From assembly GCA_023247275.1 (NCBI GenBank), contig JAHFGT010000013.1, positions 1 through 42,426 on the forward strand: DNA of 42,426 nucleotides, written 5' to 3'. Positions 33,572 through 42,426 of the stretch are shown piece by piece (the first letter of the stretch is position 1; the number at the start of each line of letters is the position of its first letter). Position numbers and translations under genes: made by a program. The notes beneath the pieces were generated by a model, which saw only the letters and a list, made by a program, of their open reading frames with translations, did no database searches and was not told where the DNA came from. The DNA is from Candidatus Omnitrophota bacterium (GTDB lineage Bacteria; Omnitrophota; Gorgyraeia; Aquiviventales; Aquiviventaceae).

Positions 33572-34465
33572 TTACGGTCGGGGATGAAACCGCTGGTGGA
33601 TGGACTTCAGGCGAGCGCGATCGACATGCGTATATCGTTGCGTCGTGCTGATATTCGCATGACCGAGCAGCTCTTGGACCACCCGCAGATCAGCGCCACG
33701 CTCCAACAGGTGCGTAGCGAATGAATGCCGCAGCGTGTGCGGGCCAATGACCTTCGCGATCGCGCCAGCCTGAGCATAACGCCGCAGCAATTGCCACACC
33801 CGCTGCCGAGTCAGCCTGGTCCCTCGCCGATTCACAAACAGCGACGTCACCAGTGGATGGCGCGCGGTCAGTGTGGGGCGCTGCGCGTCAAGATAGCGGC
33901 GCAGCGCATCACTGGCGGCTCGCCCCAATGGGACAATCCGTTCCTTGTTGCCCTTCCCAACACAGCGCACGAACCCGACATCGAAATGACAACTGTCGAT
34001 GTTCAGATTCACCAATTCAGACACCCGCAGTCCGCAGCCATAGAGCAGCTCCAACATCGCCCGATCCCGAAGACCCAACCGCTCTGGGGAGATCGCTTCC
34101 AACAACTGCTCGATTTCTGACACGCTCAGTGTCGTGGGGATCTGCCGCCACAGCCGGGGCGTCTGAAGAAACGCGGTGGGGTTGCGCTCAATCATCCGCT
34201 GACCTTCGAGGAACTTAAACAACCCCTTGATCGCCGCGAGCTTCCGGGCCAGGGTGGGCGCTGTGCACGGCGGGGACAACGTTCGCAGCGCGTCTAAAAA
34301 ATCTCGGACGTCGGTTGCGCGGACCTGACTGGGTGCTGCGGTGTTGCGCCCAGCCAAGAACTGTCGAAACTGCCGCAGATCACACCGATAGCCCTCGTGC
34401 GTGGCTCGGCTGAGTCCGCGCTCAAGCCGGAGATACGTCAGGTACTCATCAATCTGTTGCTGCAT
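33572..34465 (-). CDS. XerC/XerD-type tyrosine recombinase
   Basis: Predicted 297 residues from the ATG at 34465 (MQQQIDEYLTYLRLERGLS), the normal XerC/D length and start; a longer frame would run into the upstream gene. Xer recombinases resolve chromosome dimers at dif. The N-terminal SAM-like core-binding domain ends near residue 110. The catalytic set is complete: Arg in YGCGLRVSELVNL, Lys in GKGNKERIVPLG, His-x-x-Arg in HTLRHSFATHLLERG, His in LGHANISTTQRYTH and the nucleophile Tyr in that motif. XerC and XerD cannot be separated by eye. Housekeeping context argues against a phage integrase. Confidence 0.9.
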   Translation of the reverse strand: MQQQIDEYLTYLRLERGLSRATHEGYRCDLRQFRQFLAGRNTAAPSQVRATDVRDFLDALRTLSPPCTAPTLARKLAAIKGLFKFLEGQRMIERNPTAFLQTPRLWRQIPTTLSVSEIEQLLEAISPERLGLRDRAMLELLYGCGLRVSELVNLNIDSCHFDVGFVRCVGKGNKERIVPLGRAASDALRRYLDAQRPTLTARHPLVTSLFVNRRGTRLTRQRVWQLLRRYAQAGAIAKVIGPHTLRHSFATHLLERGADLRVVQELLGHANISTTQRYTHVDRARLKSIHQRFHPRP

Positions 34466-35030
34466 TCGGTTTGAGATGGTCCTGAACTTGCCGCCAATGG
34501 AATCGACGATGCAGTTCCCGCTGCTGCGCCTCGATGGTGCGGCGGGCCGCATACGCTTGCGAAGCCGCCATCGTGCCCAACTGCAGTTGGCGATCCAGAC
34601 GAGTTCGCTCCTCCACCAGCGGCGTTAATTGTTGCGCCACCTCGTCGACCACCAACTGCTGCAGCCTATGTAACTCGGTCAGCGATTCTGTTGAGGCGCG
34701 CCCCACACGCTTGGGGTTGAGTGGCGTCGCGTCCAATGCCTCCATGAGCTCGCCGTTCCAGTAATCAAACATCAGCGCGTGCTTATGATACCGGTCGGCC
34801 GGTGTGACGATATCGGTGTAGTCTTTGAACACGGTCACCGGGTTGACCGCAGTTGGCGACGGCTTCTTGCGGGTGAATTTGCGCTGCAGCGACTCGCAGC
34901 CTGTCGCGCTACAGAGCATCATGGCGGCGAAGAAGACCTGCCAGATGAAACGCCATTCGGTGTGAGGTCTGGGGTGTGGGGTGTAGCCAAAAGGGCCGCG
35001 AAGATGGGACGGACGATGAGCGTGTCGCAT
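34449..35030 (-). CDS. Putative lipoprotein of unknown function
   Basis: Predicted 193 residues. A hydrophobic stretch (WQVFFAAMMLCSATGCESL) ends in a cysteine that could be a lipobox (ATGC), although position -3 is Ala rather than Leu. The first 25 residues are long and histidine/proline-rich for a signal peptide and are partly encoded by an octamer array, so the native start may have been altered. The mature part is charged and helical (LTELHRLQQLVVDEVAQQL, then RRTIEAQQRELHRRFHWRQ), possibly a coiled coil. I do not recognise the family. It overlaps the recombinase gene by 17 bp and lies 48 bp downstream of ligA. Confidence 0.6.
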   Translation of the reverse strand: MRHAHRPSHLRGPFGYTPHPRPHTEWRFIWQVFFAAMMLCSATGCESLQRKFTRKKPSPTAVNPVTVFKDYTDIVTPADRYHKHALMFDYWNGELMEALDATPLNPKRVGRASTESLTELHRLQQLVVDEVAQQLTPLVEERTRLDRQLQLGTMAASQAYAARRTIEAQQRELHRRFHWRQVQDHLKPNAATD

Positions 35031-35077
35031 TGGTCACAGCATCTCCCTGTGTCTCTCTACCCCACACCGCACACCGA
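34958..35077. repeat. Octamer-type arrays, locus 3 (inverted pair between ligA and the lipoprotein gene)
   Basis: Left arm 34958-34988 reads ggtgtgaggtctggggtgtg and continues ggggtgtag. The right arm at 35057-35077, on the opposite strand, reads tcggtgtgcggtgtggggta. The arms are about 70 bp apart. The right arm begins directly after the ligA stop; the left arm lies in the first codons of the lipoprotein gene. Confidence 0.65.
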
Positions 35078-35078
35078 G

Positions 35079-37852
<2,774 letters not shown>

Positions 37853-37869
37853 GCAGACGGGGACAGGCG

Positions 37870-38148
37870 TTAGTAATACCGAATCTCGAATTCATCGAAG
37901 GCCTCGGTCGCATGCCCCCAGGAGAGCTGGACCTCAGCGATAAACTTTCTCATCGGGCCATTGCGTACCGCGACGAGAAACCGTTCGAGCACATCTTCAT
38001 CCGCCTCAGCGATGAGTTCGACCCGGCCGTCGCGCAGGTTCTTGACCCACCCGGACACGCCACACTCCTTCGCGGTCTCTTCGGCGGTCAAGCGAAACCC
38101 CACCCCTTGCACCCGGCCGCTGTAAAACACATGCACCCGTCGCTTCAT
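37870..38148 (-). CDS. acyP: Acylphosphatase
   Basis: Predicted 92 residues, typical. It hydrolyses carboxyl-phosphate bonds such as acyl phosphates. The catalytic arginine lies in GRVQGVGFRLTAEETA and the asparagine in VSGWVKNLRDGRVEL, both invariant in the family. It precedes the metallophosphoesterase by 17 bp. The physiological substrate is unknown, as for most bacterial acylphosphatases. Confidence 0.95.
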   Translation of the reverse strand: MKRRVHVFYSGRVQGVGFRLTAEETAKECGVSGWVKNLRDGRVELIAEADEDVLERFLVAVRNGPMRKFIAEVQLSWGHATEAFDEFEIRYY

Positions 38149-38227
38149 AAGAGAATTTTATTGTAGCACAGCCGCTCGACGCGGCGAATCTCGGCGCCCT
38201 CGGTGTGCGCGAAGGATCGGATAGCAA

Positions 38228-38299
38228 TCAGCGAGGGCTAGAATCAGGTTGAGACGCGTAAAGTTGAAATTTCTCGATGGCCTTCAACAGCTTGGCGAC
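38228..38299 (-). pseudogene. Relic of a RelE-like toxin gene
   Basis: A stop-bounded fragment of 23 codons reads VAKLLKAIEKFQLYASQ, close to AVRLLKAIEKFQHATEN in the toxin at 40364-40639. Twenty bases are identical (38271-38290 and 40551-40570). Nothing else of a toxin or antitoxin is visible nearby, so this is a small remnant. Confidence 0.6.
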
Positions 38300-38337
38300 T
38301 CACCATAACCTCAAAGCTTGCGTCGTCTGGATCTGGG

Positions 38338-38356
38338 AGACTGCGGGGAGCAGTCT
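38338..38356. terminator. Hairpin directly after the SPFH gene
   Basis: agactgc and gcagtct pair perfectly around a 5-base loop and start two bases beyond the stop codon. No T-run follows on the minus strand, so this may be a weak or factor-dependent terminator. Confidence 0.45.
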
Positions 38357-38357
38357 A

Positions 38358-39617
38358 TCAACCCTTCTCTCTCAGCAGCTTCCGAAGCTTGTCAAGGTCG
38401 AGTCCGCTCTCATCGAAGAACTGTTGGAGGTTCGCCCCGCCTTCGGCATCGAGATTCAGTCCGAAGAATTTTTGGGCGTTCGCTCCGCTCATGATCCATT
38501 TCACATCAGCCTGTTGGATGGCCTGCGCGAGCGCGGTGAATTTCGCGAGCATCACATCTCGATGGATGTCCAGAATCTTCACATTGAGCGCCACTTCATT
38601 AAATTGCTTCAACGCCTCGGCGAGCTTCAGCGTCCCCGCCGCATCCGCTTCCTTCTTGATCCGAATAATATCGGCCTCAGCCTTGCCCACTGAGGTGATT
38701 TCGTTGGAGTGCCCTTCGGCTTCGACCGTGGACTTGATCCGCTGCCCCAGCGCCAACTGTTCGATCTTCTGTTTTTCGATCTCGGCGTGTCCCACTTCCA
38801 ACTTTCTCGACGCCTCCACCCGTTGGATATTCGCCACCGCTTCTCGCTCCGCGATCTCCTGATTCTTCGTCTGCTCGGAAATCCCGATCTGCTTATCCTT
38901 TTCAATCTGACGCTTGCGGTACGTTTCCTCGGCCTCAGCCTTTGCCAGCTCAGCTTCTTTGGTGGTCGTGGCCACTCGAATGTCCGCGTCACGCCTGATT
39001 TCCGACGCCACCTTGCGCTCAATGTCCTGAATAATCGTGCTGCCTGGGGCATCCTTGATGTCCTTGAGTTCCAAATCCACCAATTCGATCCCCCATTTTG
39101 GAAACACCATCTCGACTTCCTTCGTGATCGCTTGATCGAGCAGTTGGCGATTCATGTAAATGTCGAGGATCGACTGCTTGGTGGTCACCGTTCTCCCCAC
39201 GCTCTCCATGATCGCTCGCAGGTCTTCGGACAGCCTCGTGAAGTCAAACCCCATCTCTTGCGTGGTATCGGTTAAAATCAGACGCTCTACCGCCAGATCA
39301 ATGTTCTTGATATTCACGAAACACATGATGTCGCTCACAAACTTGGCCATGTCCTTGTCATTCAGCTTGATATCATTCACGGGAATGGCCAGATTGCACA
39401 ACGGCAGTTTGTGGAGTTTCGTAATAAACGGCACGACCCAATAGGCGCTTTTGCCCACCCGTGCGGAGAAGATACTCTTTGTATTTTGGAGCACTCGGAT
39501 GTGCGCCTCATTCACCGGCACGACCCGATACAAGCCCACCATGCCGCCCAAGATATGCCGCAAAAGATAGCCGAGCAGGATCGCCACACCCGCGGCCACC
39601 GCCACCAGGATCACCAT
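38358..39617 (-). CDS. SPFH/flotillin-like membrane protein
   Basis: Predicted 419 residues with a strong ribosome-binding site (AGGAGGAAGCG). One N-terminal transmembrane segment (MVILVAVAAGVAILLGYLL) is followed by an SPFH (band 7) domain at residues about 28-195 (YRVVPVNEAHIRVLQNTK ... LVDLELKDIKDAPGS). Residues about 205-330 are a long Ala/Glu/Lys-rich coiled coil (ATTTKEAELAKAEAEETYRK), as in flotillins. The C-terminus has MSGANAQKFFGLNLD, similar to other bacterial flotillin-type proteins. Such proteins oligomerise in membrane microdomains and scaffold other proteins; the partner is unknown. The usual NfeD neighbour is absent. Confidence 0.85.
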   Translation of the reverse strand: MVILVAVAAGVAILLGYLLRHILGGMVGLYRVVPVNEAHIRVLQNTKSIFSARVGKSAYWVVPFITKLHKLPLCNLAIPVNDIKLNDKDMAKFVSDIMCFVNIKNIDLAVERLILTDTTQEMGFDFTRLSEDLRAIMESVGRTVTTKQSILDIYMNRQLLDQAITKEVEMVFPKWGIELVDLELKDIKDAPGSTIIQDIERKVASEIRRDADIRVATTTKEAELAKAEAEETYRKRQIEKDKQIGISEQTKNQEIAEREAVANIQRVEASRKLEVGHAEIEKQKIEQLALGQRIKSTVEAEGHSNEITSVGKAEADIIRIKKEADAAGTLKLAEALKQFNEVALNVKILDIHRDVMLAKFTALAQAIQQADVKWIMSGANAQKFFGLNLDAEGGANLQQFFDESGLDLDKLRKLLREKG

Positions 39618-39641
39618 CGCTTCCTCCTGTGCTGACCCGAT

Positions 39642-40367
39642 TCAACTCTGCGCTGGGAATGTTGGGACCGAATTCAACCCCGACAACCAATAACAACGAT
39701 AGGCCGGGTTCTGGTTCTGCAGTTGGCGAACAAACCCTTCGCCTAAGAGCCTGGGTCGCTCTGCCATGTTGCGCAGCTCATACGTTCCGCCACCCGTATC
39801 GTCCATCCGTCACCAGAAGGGATTGGATGTGCCTTCAAATACCAGGGTCGCAGAGACGCCATCGGAGCCACCGAGCGCTAGATCGACTAGGATAAACTTC
39901 TTGGTGAAGATGTCGACCGGTTTTCCTCCGTCAAGCACCGTGAACGCGCATCGACCCGCAGCACAAGCCTCATGAGCGTGGAGGGTCCGGTCAAACGTGT
40001 GACGAATCTGCGCGGGAATCGGCGTGTCATCGATGCTCTGGAACGCTCGCAGACCGTCGGCACAATTCGTTGATAGGGAGACGCTGCGACTGCTGCCAGT
40101 CGTCGGGCCTGTCATACGCGTAGACGTTTCTGACGCGCTTGGTGGAGTCGCGCTTCCCCAGCAAGATGCGGAAGCTGTTTTCTTGTCCATAGATGGCTTC
40201 AAGCGTATTTACCGTCAGCTCATCGTTGGAGTCAAAATATCGAGAAGCGCTTTCCAGGACCTTGCGTGTCCGAGGAGCTTCTCGTTCAAGCCATCGATCG
40301 ACAGGAGAGGATTTTCTGCTACATTCGCCTGCCGGGTCTTTTGCCCATCAGCCCTATTATTGCTCAT
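39642..40367 (-). pseudogene. Decayed, fused second copy of the transglycosylase / small exported protein pair
   Basis: Starting at an ATG (40367) that overlaps the toxin stop, the first codons lead into a frameshift. After it comes DRWLEREAPRTRKVLESASR and on to LLGKRDST, 37 of 53 residues identical to residues 24-76 of the intact protein at 41493-42242. The rest of that gene and the signal peptide of the next are missing. The sequence resumes in another frame with LRAFQSIDDTPIPAQIRHTF and TKKFILVDLALGG, matching the small protein at 41074-41502. It then hits an in-frame TGA after SNPFW, while similarity continues beyond it (YELRNMAERP to YRCYWL). So it has a frameshift, an internal deletion and a nonsense codon. 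Confidence 0.85.
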
Positions 40368-40639
40368 AGACTCTTCAGCAGGCGCCTGATCTGATTGTGG
40401 CTTCCGTAGAGGACGTACTGAACCAGGTCCCCGGTCCGGCGATAGACGACTCGCATCTGGATTCCGACGCGGAATTCAAAGTAGTCGTCCCGCAGATGCG
40501 TGACCCCGAGCCCCTGTGGCCATTGGTGATTTTCCGTCGCGTGCTGAAACTTCTCGATGGCCTTCAACAGCCTGACGGCGTGCGGGTGGGAGAGCTGGCG
40601 AGTGGAATCGAGGAATGCGGGTTGATAGACATACCGCAT
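40364..40639 (-). CDS. RelE/ParE-fold toxin of a type II toxin-antitoxin pair
   Basis: Predicted 91 residues, typical for the RelE/ParE superfamily. YQPAFLDSTRQLSHPHAVRLLKAIEKFQ gives the two N-terminal helices (in parts), and LRDDYFEFRVGIQMRVVYRRTGDLVQYVLYGSHNQIRRLLKSL the beta sheet with the conserved Arg-rich strand. RelE-type members cut mRNA at the ribosome; whether this one does is unknown. Its start overlaps the antitoxin stop (TGATG), the usual coupling, and its stop overlaps the start of the pseudogene (ATGA). Confidence 0.8.
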   Translation of the reverse strand: MRYVYQPAFLDSTRQLSHPHAVRLLKAIEKFQHATENHQWPQGLGVTHLRDDYFEFRVGIQMRVVYRRTGDLVQYVLYGSHNQIRRLLKSL

Positions 40640-40926
40640 CAGCGGCGATTGAGCTGGCGCTTGAGGTAGTGCAACGACTCGGTCGCATTCTCACAGGTCG
40701 CGGCGGGCGTCTGTGCGGCAAGCTGCTCAATCGTCTTCCACTCCGTATTCGTGAACGGATCAGTGGACGGCACTGGCTCGATACGGGTCAGGGCCACACG
40801 GTTTCCCTGAATCACGAACCCCACCAGATCATGCTGCGCCTTCAAATGCAACGCCTCCCGCACAGACTTCGGCAACGTCACCTGGGCTTTTGCGCCGACG
40901 GGTGAGGTGATGATCTTCGCTGTCAT
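40639..40926 (-). CDS. AbrB/SpoVT-type antitoxin
   Basis: Predicted 95 residues with a good ribosome-binding site (AGGAGG, 4 bases before ATG). The N-terminal half is a swapped-hairpin AbrB/MazE DNA-binding domain: VGAKAQVTLPKSVREALHLK and VGFVIQGNRVALTRIEP. The C-terminal half (WKTIEQLAAQ ... LHYLKRQLNRR) would wrap the toxin. Antitoxins of this type repress their own promoter; the promoter lies at 40960-40989. Pairing an AbrB-type antitoxin with a RelE-fold toxin is less common than with a MazF or PIN toxin. Confidence 0.8.
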   Translation of the reverse strand: MTAKIITSPVGAKAQVTLPKSVREALHLKAQHDLVGFVIQGNRVALTRIEPVPSTDPFTNTEWKTIEQLAAQTPAATCENATESLHYLKRQLNRR

Positions 40927-40959
40927 GGCTCCTCCTGAATTCTTGGATTTCCAACTATA

Positions 40960-40989
40960 AGGATAGCATCACGTATCTTGTTACGTCAA
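40960..40989 (-). promoter_or_regulatory. Promoter of the toxin-antitoxin pair
   Basis: TTGACG (40984-40989), 18-bp spacer, TATCCT (40960-40965), about 35 bp before the antitoxin start. The spacer includes two ACGT motifs in tacgt-like context (acgtaacaagatacgt), a possible operator. Confidence 0.55.
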
Positions 40990-41005
40990 GGGCGCCGCAT
41001 GGGGG

Positions 41006-41067
41006 AAACTATCGGGGCGCTGGGATTTGAACCCAGGACCTCTTGGTCCCGAACCAAGCGCTCTAGC
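41006..41067 (-). repeat. Truncated tRNA-Pro copy, att-like direct repeat (left)
   Basis: These 62 bp are identical to 42270-42331. They hold the 3' part of tRNA-Pro(CGG) from within the D-loop to the last base, plus a few bases beyond. The 5' acceptor strand is missing, so it cannot make a tRNA. The small exported protein gene ends 7 bp away. Confidence 0.9.
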
Positions 41068-41073
41068 TAGGTG

Positions 41074-41502
41074 CTACAACCAATACTGACGATACTCAGG
41101 ACTCTCAAGCTGATGAATTAGTTCTTCTTCTACAGCTCCAGGAAGTTCTTCAATACTGCGCAAATCATACTCATCCTCGCCAATGTCATATAACCATAAT
41201 TGGAAAGCGCTCCTTGGCTTACCCTCTACAGCGATGACGGCCCAGACGCCGCCAAAGCTGTTCGGCGATAAACCCACCACAAGGAATTTCTTGTCATACA
41301 GATCAAGAAATTTCTCTCCGTCAAGGACACCTAACTGGCATTCAGAACAGGTGTCATGGATGCGAAGGGTGTGATCAAAATTCCTTCGAATTGCACTAGG
41401 AATGGGTGTCTCGTAAATCTCTTGCAACCTCCGCACTTTCTCAGCAAAAGCGGACGGAGAAAACATCAACAGCGCAGCCAGCCATAACGCACTCAATCGC
41501 AT
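41074..41502 (-). CDS. Small exported protein, partner of the transglycosylase-like protein
   Basis: Predicted 142 residues. A clear signal peptide (MRLSALWLAALLMFSPSAFA) with cleavage expected before EKVRR. The mature part starts RRLQEIYETPIPSAIRRNFD and has a CSEC motif (DTCSECQLGVLDGEKF), then strands FLVVGLSP and WAVIAVEG and an acidic C-terminus (LYDIGEDEYDLRSIEELPGA). I do not recognise the family. The start lies 10 bp inside the end of the upstream gene, so both are co-translated. A decayed copy of the pair exists at 39642-40367. Role as an immunity protein against the neighbour is a hypothesis. Confidence 0.75.
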   Translation of the reverse strand: MRLSALWLAALLMFSPSAFAEKVRRLQEIYETPIPSAIRRNFDHTLRIHDTCSECQLGVLDGEKFLDLYDKKFLVVGLSPNSFGGVWAVIAVEGKPRSAFQLWLYDIGEDEYDLRSIEELPGAVEEELIHQLESPEYRQYWL

Positions 41503-42242
41503 ATAAACACGGGCCGGGCATCAATTGTGACCCAATGCCCCTCCGTACAGCGATAGGTTCCTTGCCTTGGTTCTTTTTGTTTAAGGCTTTTATTAGCTGA
41601 AGACTTGATGGACAACTCAGCCTCATGGGAAAGAATCTTTTCGACAAACTGCCTGGTCTCGTGTGCCTTATCTTTAGTCGTGTCGGCTGCTTCGAGAAAT
41701 GTTTCTACCTCGTCCCATGACTGAGGATTTTTTCTGGCTTCCTGGGCACGCTGCTGAGCGGCAGCAACGCGCCCTTCACCGGCATTGTAAGCCCCCAAGA
41801 CAAATTTCTTCCGTTCCGAAGCACTTTTGACAGGAATCGTATCCGGTACTTTCGACGTTCTCTTTTCGCTAAACATCGTATCGAGATCTTTGAGGTATCG
41901 TGCTGCCGCTGAAGACGCATAATCAATGTCAAAACGCTGGTCATTCTTTTCCAAGACGTTGAGACTGTACCGTCTTGCAGTATCTGGTTTGAGGTGAAAG
42001 TGGCCAGCCGCTACAGTAGACCCACGCTCTCTCAGCATTGTCCCGAAGCTGCTTTCCTGAGCGTATACCGCTTCGAGGGTATGGACGGTCAGGTTATCGT
42101 TCCCATCAAAATATCGCGAGGCGCTCTCAAGTGCCTTTCGAACGCGAGGAGTTTCTCGCTTAAGCCATCGATCGACATTGGAGGGTGGTGGCTTTGCCGC
42201 GGTGGCCTTTTTGGATTTTTGCGTATCAGACGTAACATTCAT
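41493..42242 (-). CDS. Lytic-transglycosylase-like protein without signal peptide
   Basis: Predicted 249 residues. The middle resembles an SLT/lysozyme-like (GH23-type) domain: LEAVYAQESSFGTMLRERGS with the putative catalytic Glu63, AAGHFHLKPDTARRYSL in place of the usual GLMQLMPxTA, and FVLGAYNAGEGRVAAAQ. These are the three family landmarks in order. The N-terminus is polar (TSDTQKSKKATAAKPPPS) with no signal peptide or membrane helix, unlike ordinary transglycosylases. The C-terminus is a small cysteine-containing segment (YRCTEGHWVTIDARPVFICD). It starts 33 bp after the tRNA 3' end. The local DNA is AT-richer than the neighbouring operons (sampled 60-base lines gave 38-50 percent GC). Substrate activity is not proven. 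Confidence 0.75.
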   Translation of the reverse strand: MNVTSDTQKSKKATAAKPPPSNVDRWLKRETPRVRKALESASRYFDGNDNLTVHTLEAVYAQESSFGTMLRERGSTVAAGHFHLKPDTARRYSLNVLEKNDQRFDIDYASSAAARYLKDLDTMFSEKRTSKVPDTIPVKSASERKKFVLGAYNAGEGRVAAAQQRAQEARKNPQSWDEVETFLEAADTTKDKAHETRQFVEKILSHEAELSIKSSANKSLKQKEPRQGTYRCTEGHWVTIDARPVFICD

Positions 42243-42269
42243 AGATTTTGGCGAGCGCGTCGACTGAGA

Positions 42270-42331
42270 AAACTATCGGGGCGCTGGGATTTGAACCCAG
42301 GACCTCTTGGTCCCGAACCAAGCGCTCTAGC
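42270..42331 (-). repeat. att-like direct repeat (right, inside the intact tRNA-Pro)
   Basis: Identical over 62 bp to 41006-41067. It covers the tRNA from the D-loop to the 3' end and six flanking bases. The two copies are in the same orientation and 1264 bp apart, bracketing exactly two genes. Confidence 0.9.
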
Positions 42332-42350
42332 CAAACTGAGCTACGCCCCG
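42276..42350 (-). tRNA. tRNA-Pro (anticodon CGG)
   Basis: The minus strand folds into a complete cloverleaf. The 7-bp acceptor stem is cggggcg/cgccccg, the D-arm gctc/gagc, the anticodon arm cttgg-ttcggga-ccaag with anticodon CGG, and the T-arm ctggg-ttcaaat-cccag. No CCA is encoded. It reads codon CCG. Its 3' end borders the two-gene cassette. The 76 bases to the right edge of the window show no gene. Confidence 0.95.
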
Positions 42351-42426
42351 ACATCGAAGATCCCAACCGTTGATCCCCTACGCACCAAATCGCTGAAACC
42401 GCCCATTCACCACGGCGAAATCCCGA

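Noticed and set aside
33572..34465. Xer-type recombinase as integrase of the cassette beside the tRNA.
   Set aside because: It lies 6.5 kb away among housekeeping genes and has the length and start of chromosomal XerC/D.
39810..40202. Open frame of 130 codons as an independent gene.
   Set aside because: Only its second half matches a protein (the small exported protein); the first half is out of frame with the decayed enzyme part, and similarity continues past its stop.
41006..41067. A second functional tRNA-Pro.
   Set aside because: The 5' acceptor strand and part of the D-arm are missing.

Overview
The window is a compact, GC-rich stretch of bacterial chromosome. Every gene I can support lies on the minus strand, so transcription runs right to left. 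A meso-DAP-type MurE (DNPR motif), both early lipoprotein-processing enzymes (Lgt, LspA), FtsQ/FtsL/FtsW/FtsI and exported proteins point to a peptidoglycan-walled bacterium, probably diderm and probably from an uncultivated lineage. I cannot place the phylum safely; the gene order (dcw cluster, then yggS-proC-yggT-ileS-dksA-like-lspA-lgt-rluD) would suit Omnitrophota or Nitrospirota-like groups.

Right edge (42.4 to 38.2 kb): accessory DNA. An intact tRNA-Pro(CGG) is followed by an AT-richer two-gene cassette: a lytic-transglycosylase-like protein without a signal peptide, and a small exported protein. The cassette ends in a perfect 62-nt copy of the 3' part of the same tRNA, an att-like arrangement without an integrase. 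Next come an AbrB-type/RelE-type toxin-antitoxin pair, a decayed and fused second copy of the two-gene cassette, an SPFH/flotillin-like gene and a toxin relic.

38.1 to 30.4 kb: housekeeping genes: acylphosphatase, metallophosphoesterase, ligA, a putative lipoprotein, a XerC/D recombinase, a short CCA-type nucleotidyltransferase, then ylxP-rbfA-truB-ribF.

30.3 to 11.3 kb: a promoter with three MraZ boxes opens an almost complete dcw cluster: mraZ, rsmH, ftsL, ftsI, murE, murF, mraY, murD, ftsW, murG, murC, murB, ddl, ftsQ, ftsA. Many stop and start codons overlap. ftsZ is missing from its usual place after ftsA; yggS, proC and yggT follow directly.

11.3 to 5.7 kb: ileS (carrying an in-frame palindromic insertion), a DksA/TraR-like gene, lspA, lgt and an rluD-type pseudouridine synthase.

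5.7 kb to the left edge: surface proteins. Two paralogous exported fibre-like genes share an N-terminal domain and glycine-rich repeats; the left one runs off the window. Between them are a small exported protein, a REP-like inverted repeat, and a promoter, GEMM-I-type cyclic-dinucleotide riboswitch and intrinsic terminator. These lead into a membrane-anchored winged-helix gene, a decayed four-helix-bundle gene and the second fibre gene, so a cyclic dinucleotide probably controls a surface structure.

Two themes run across the window: short 8-bp repeat arrays in inverted pairs at three gene borders, and palindromic elements placed at or inside genes (ileS, ddl-ftsQ).
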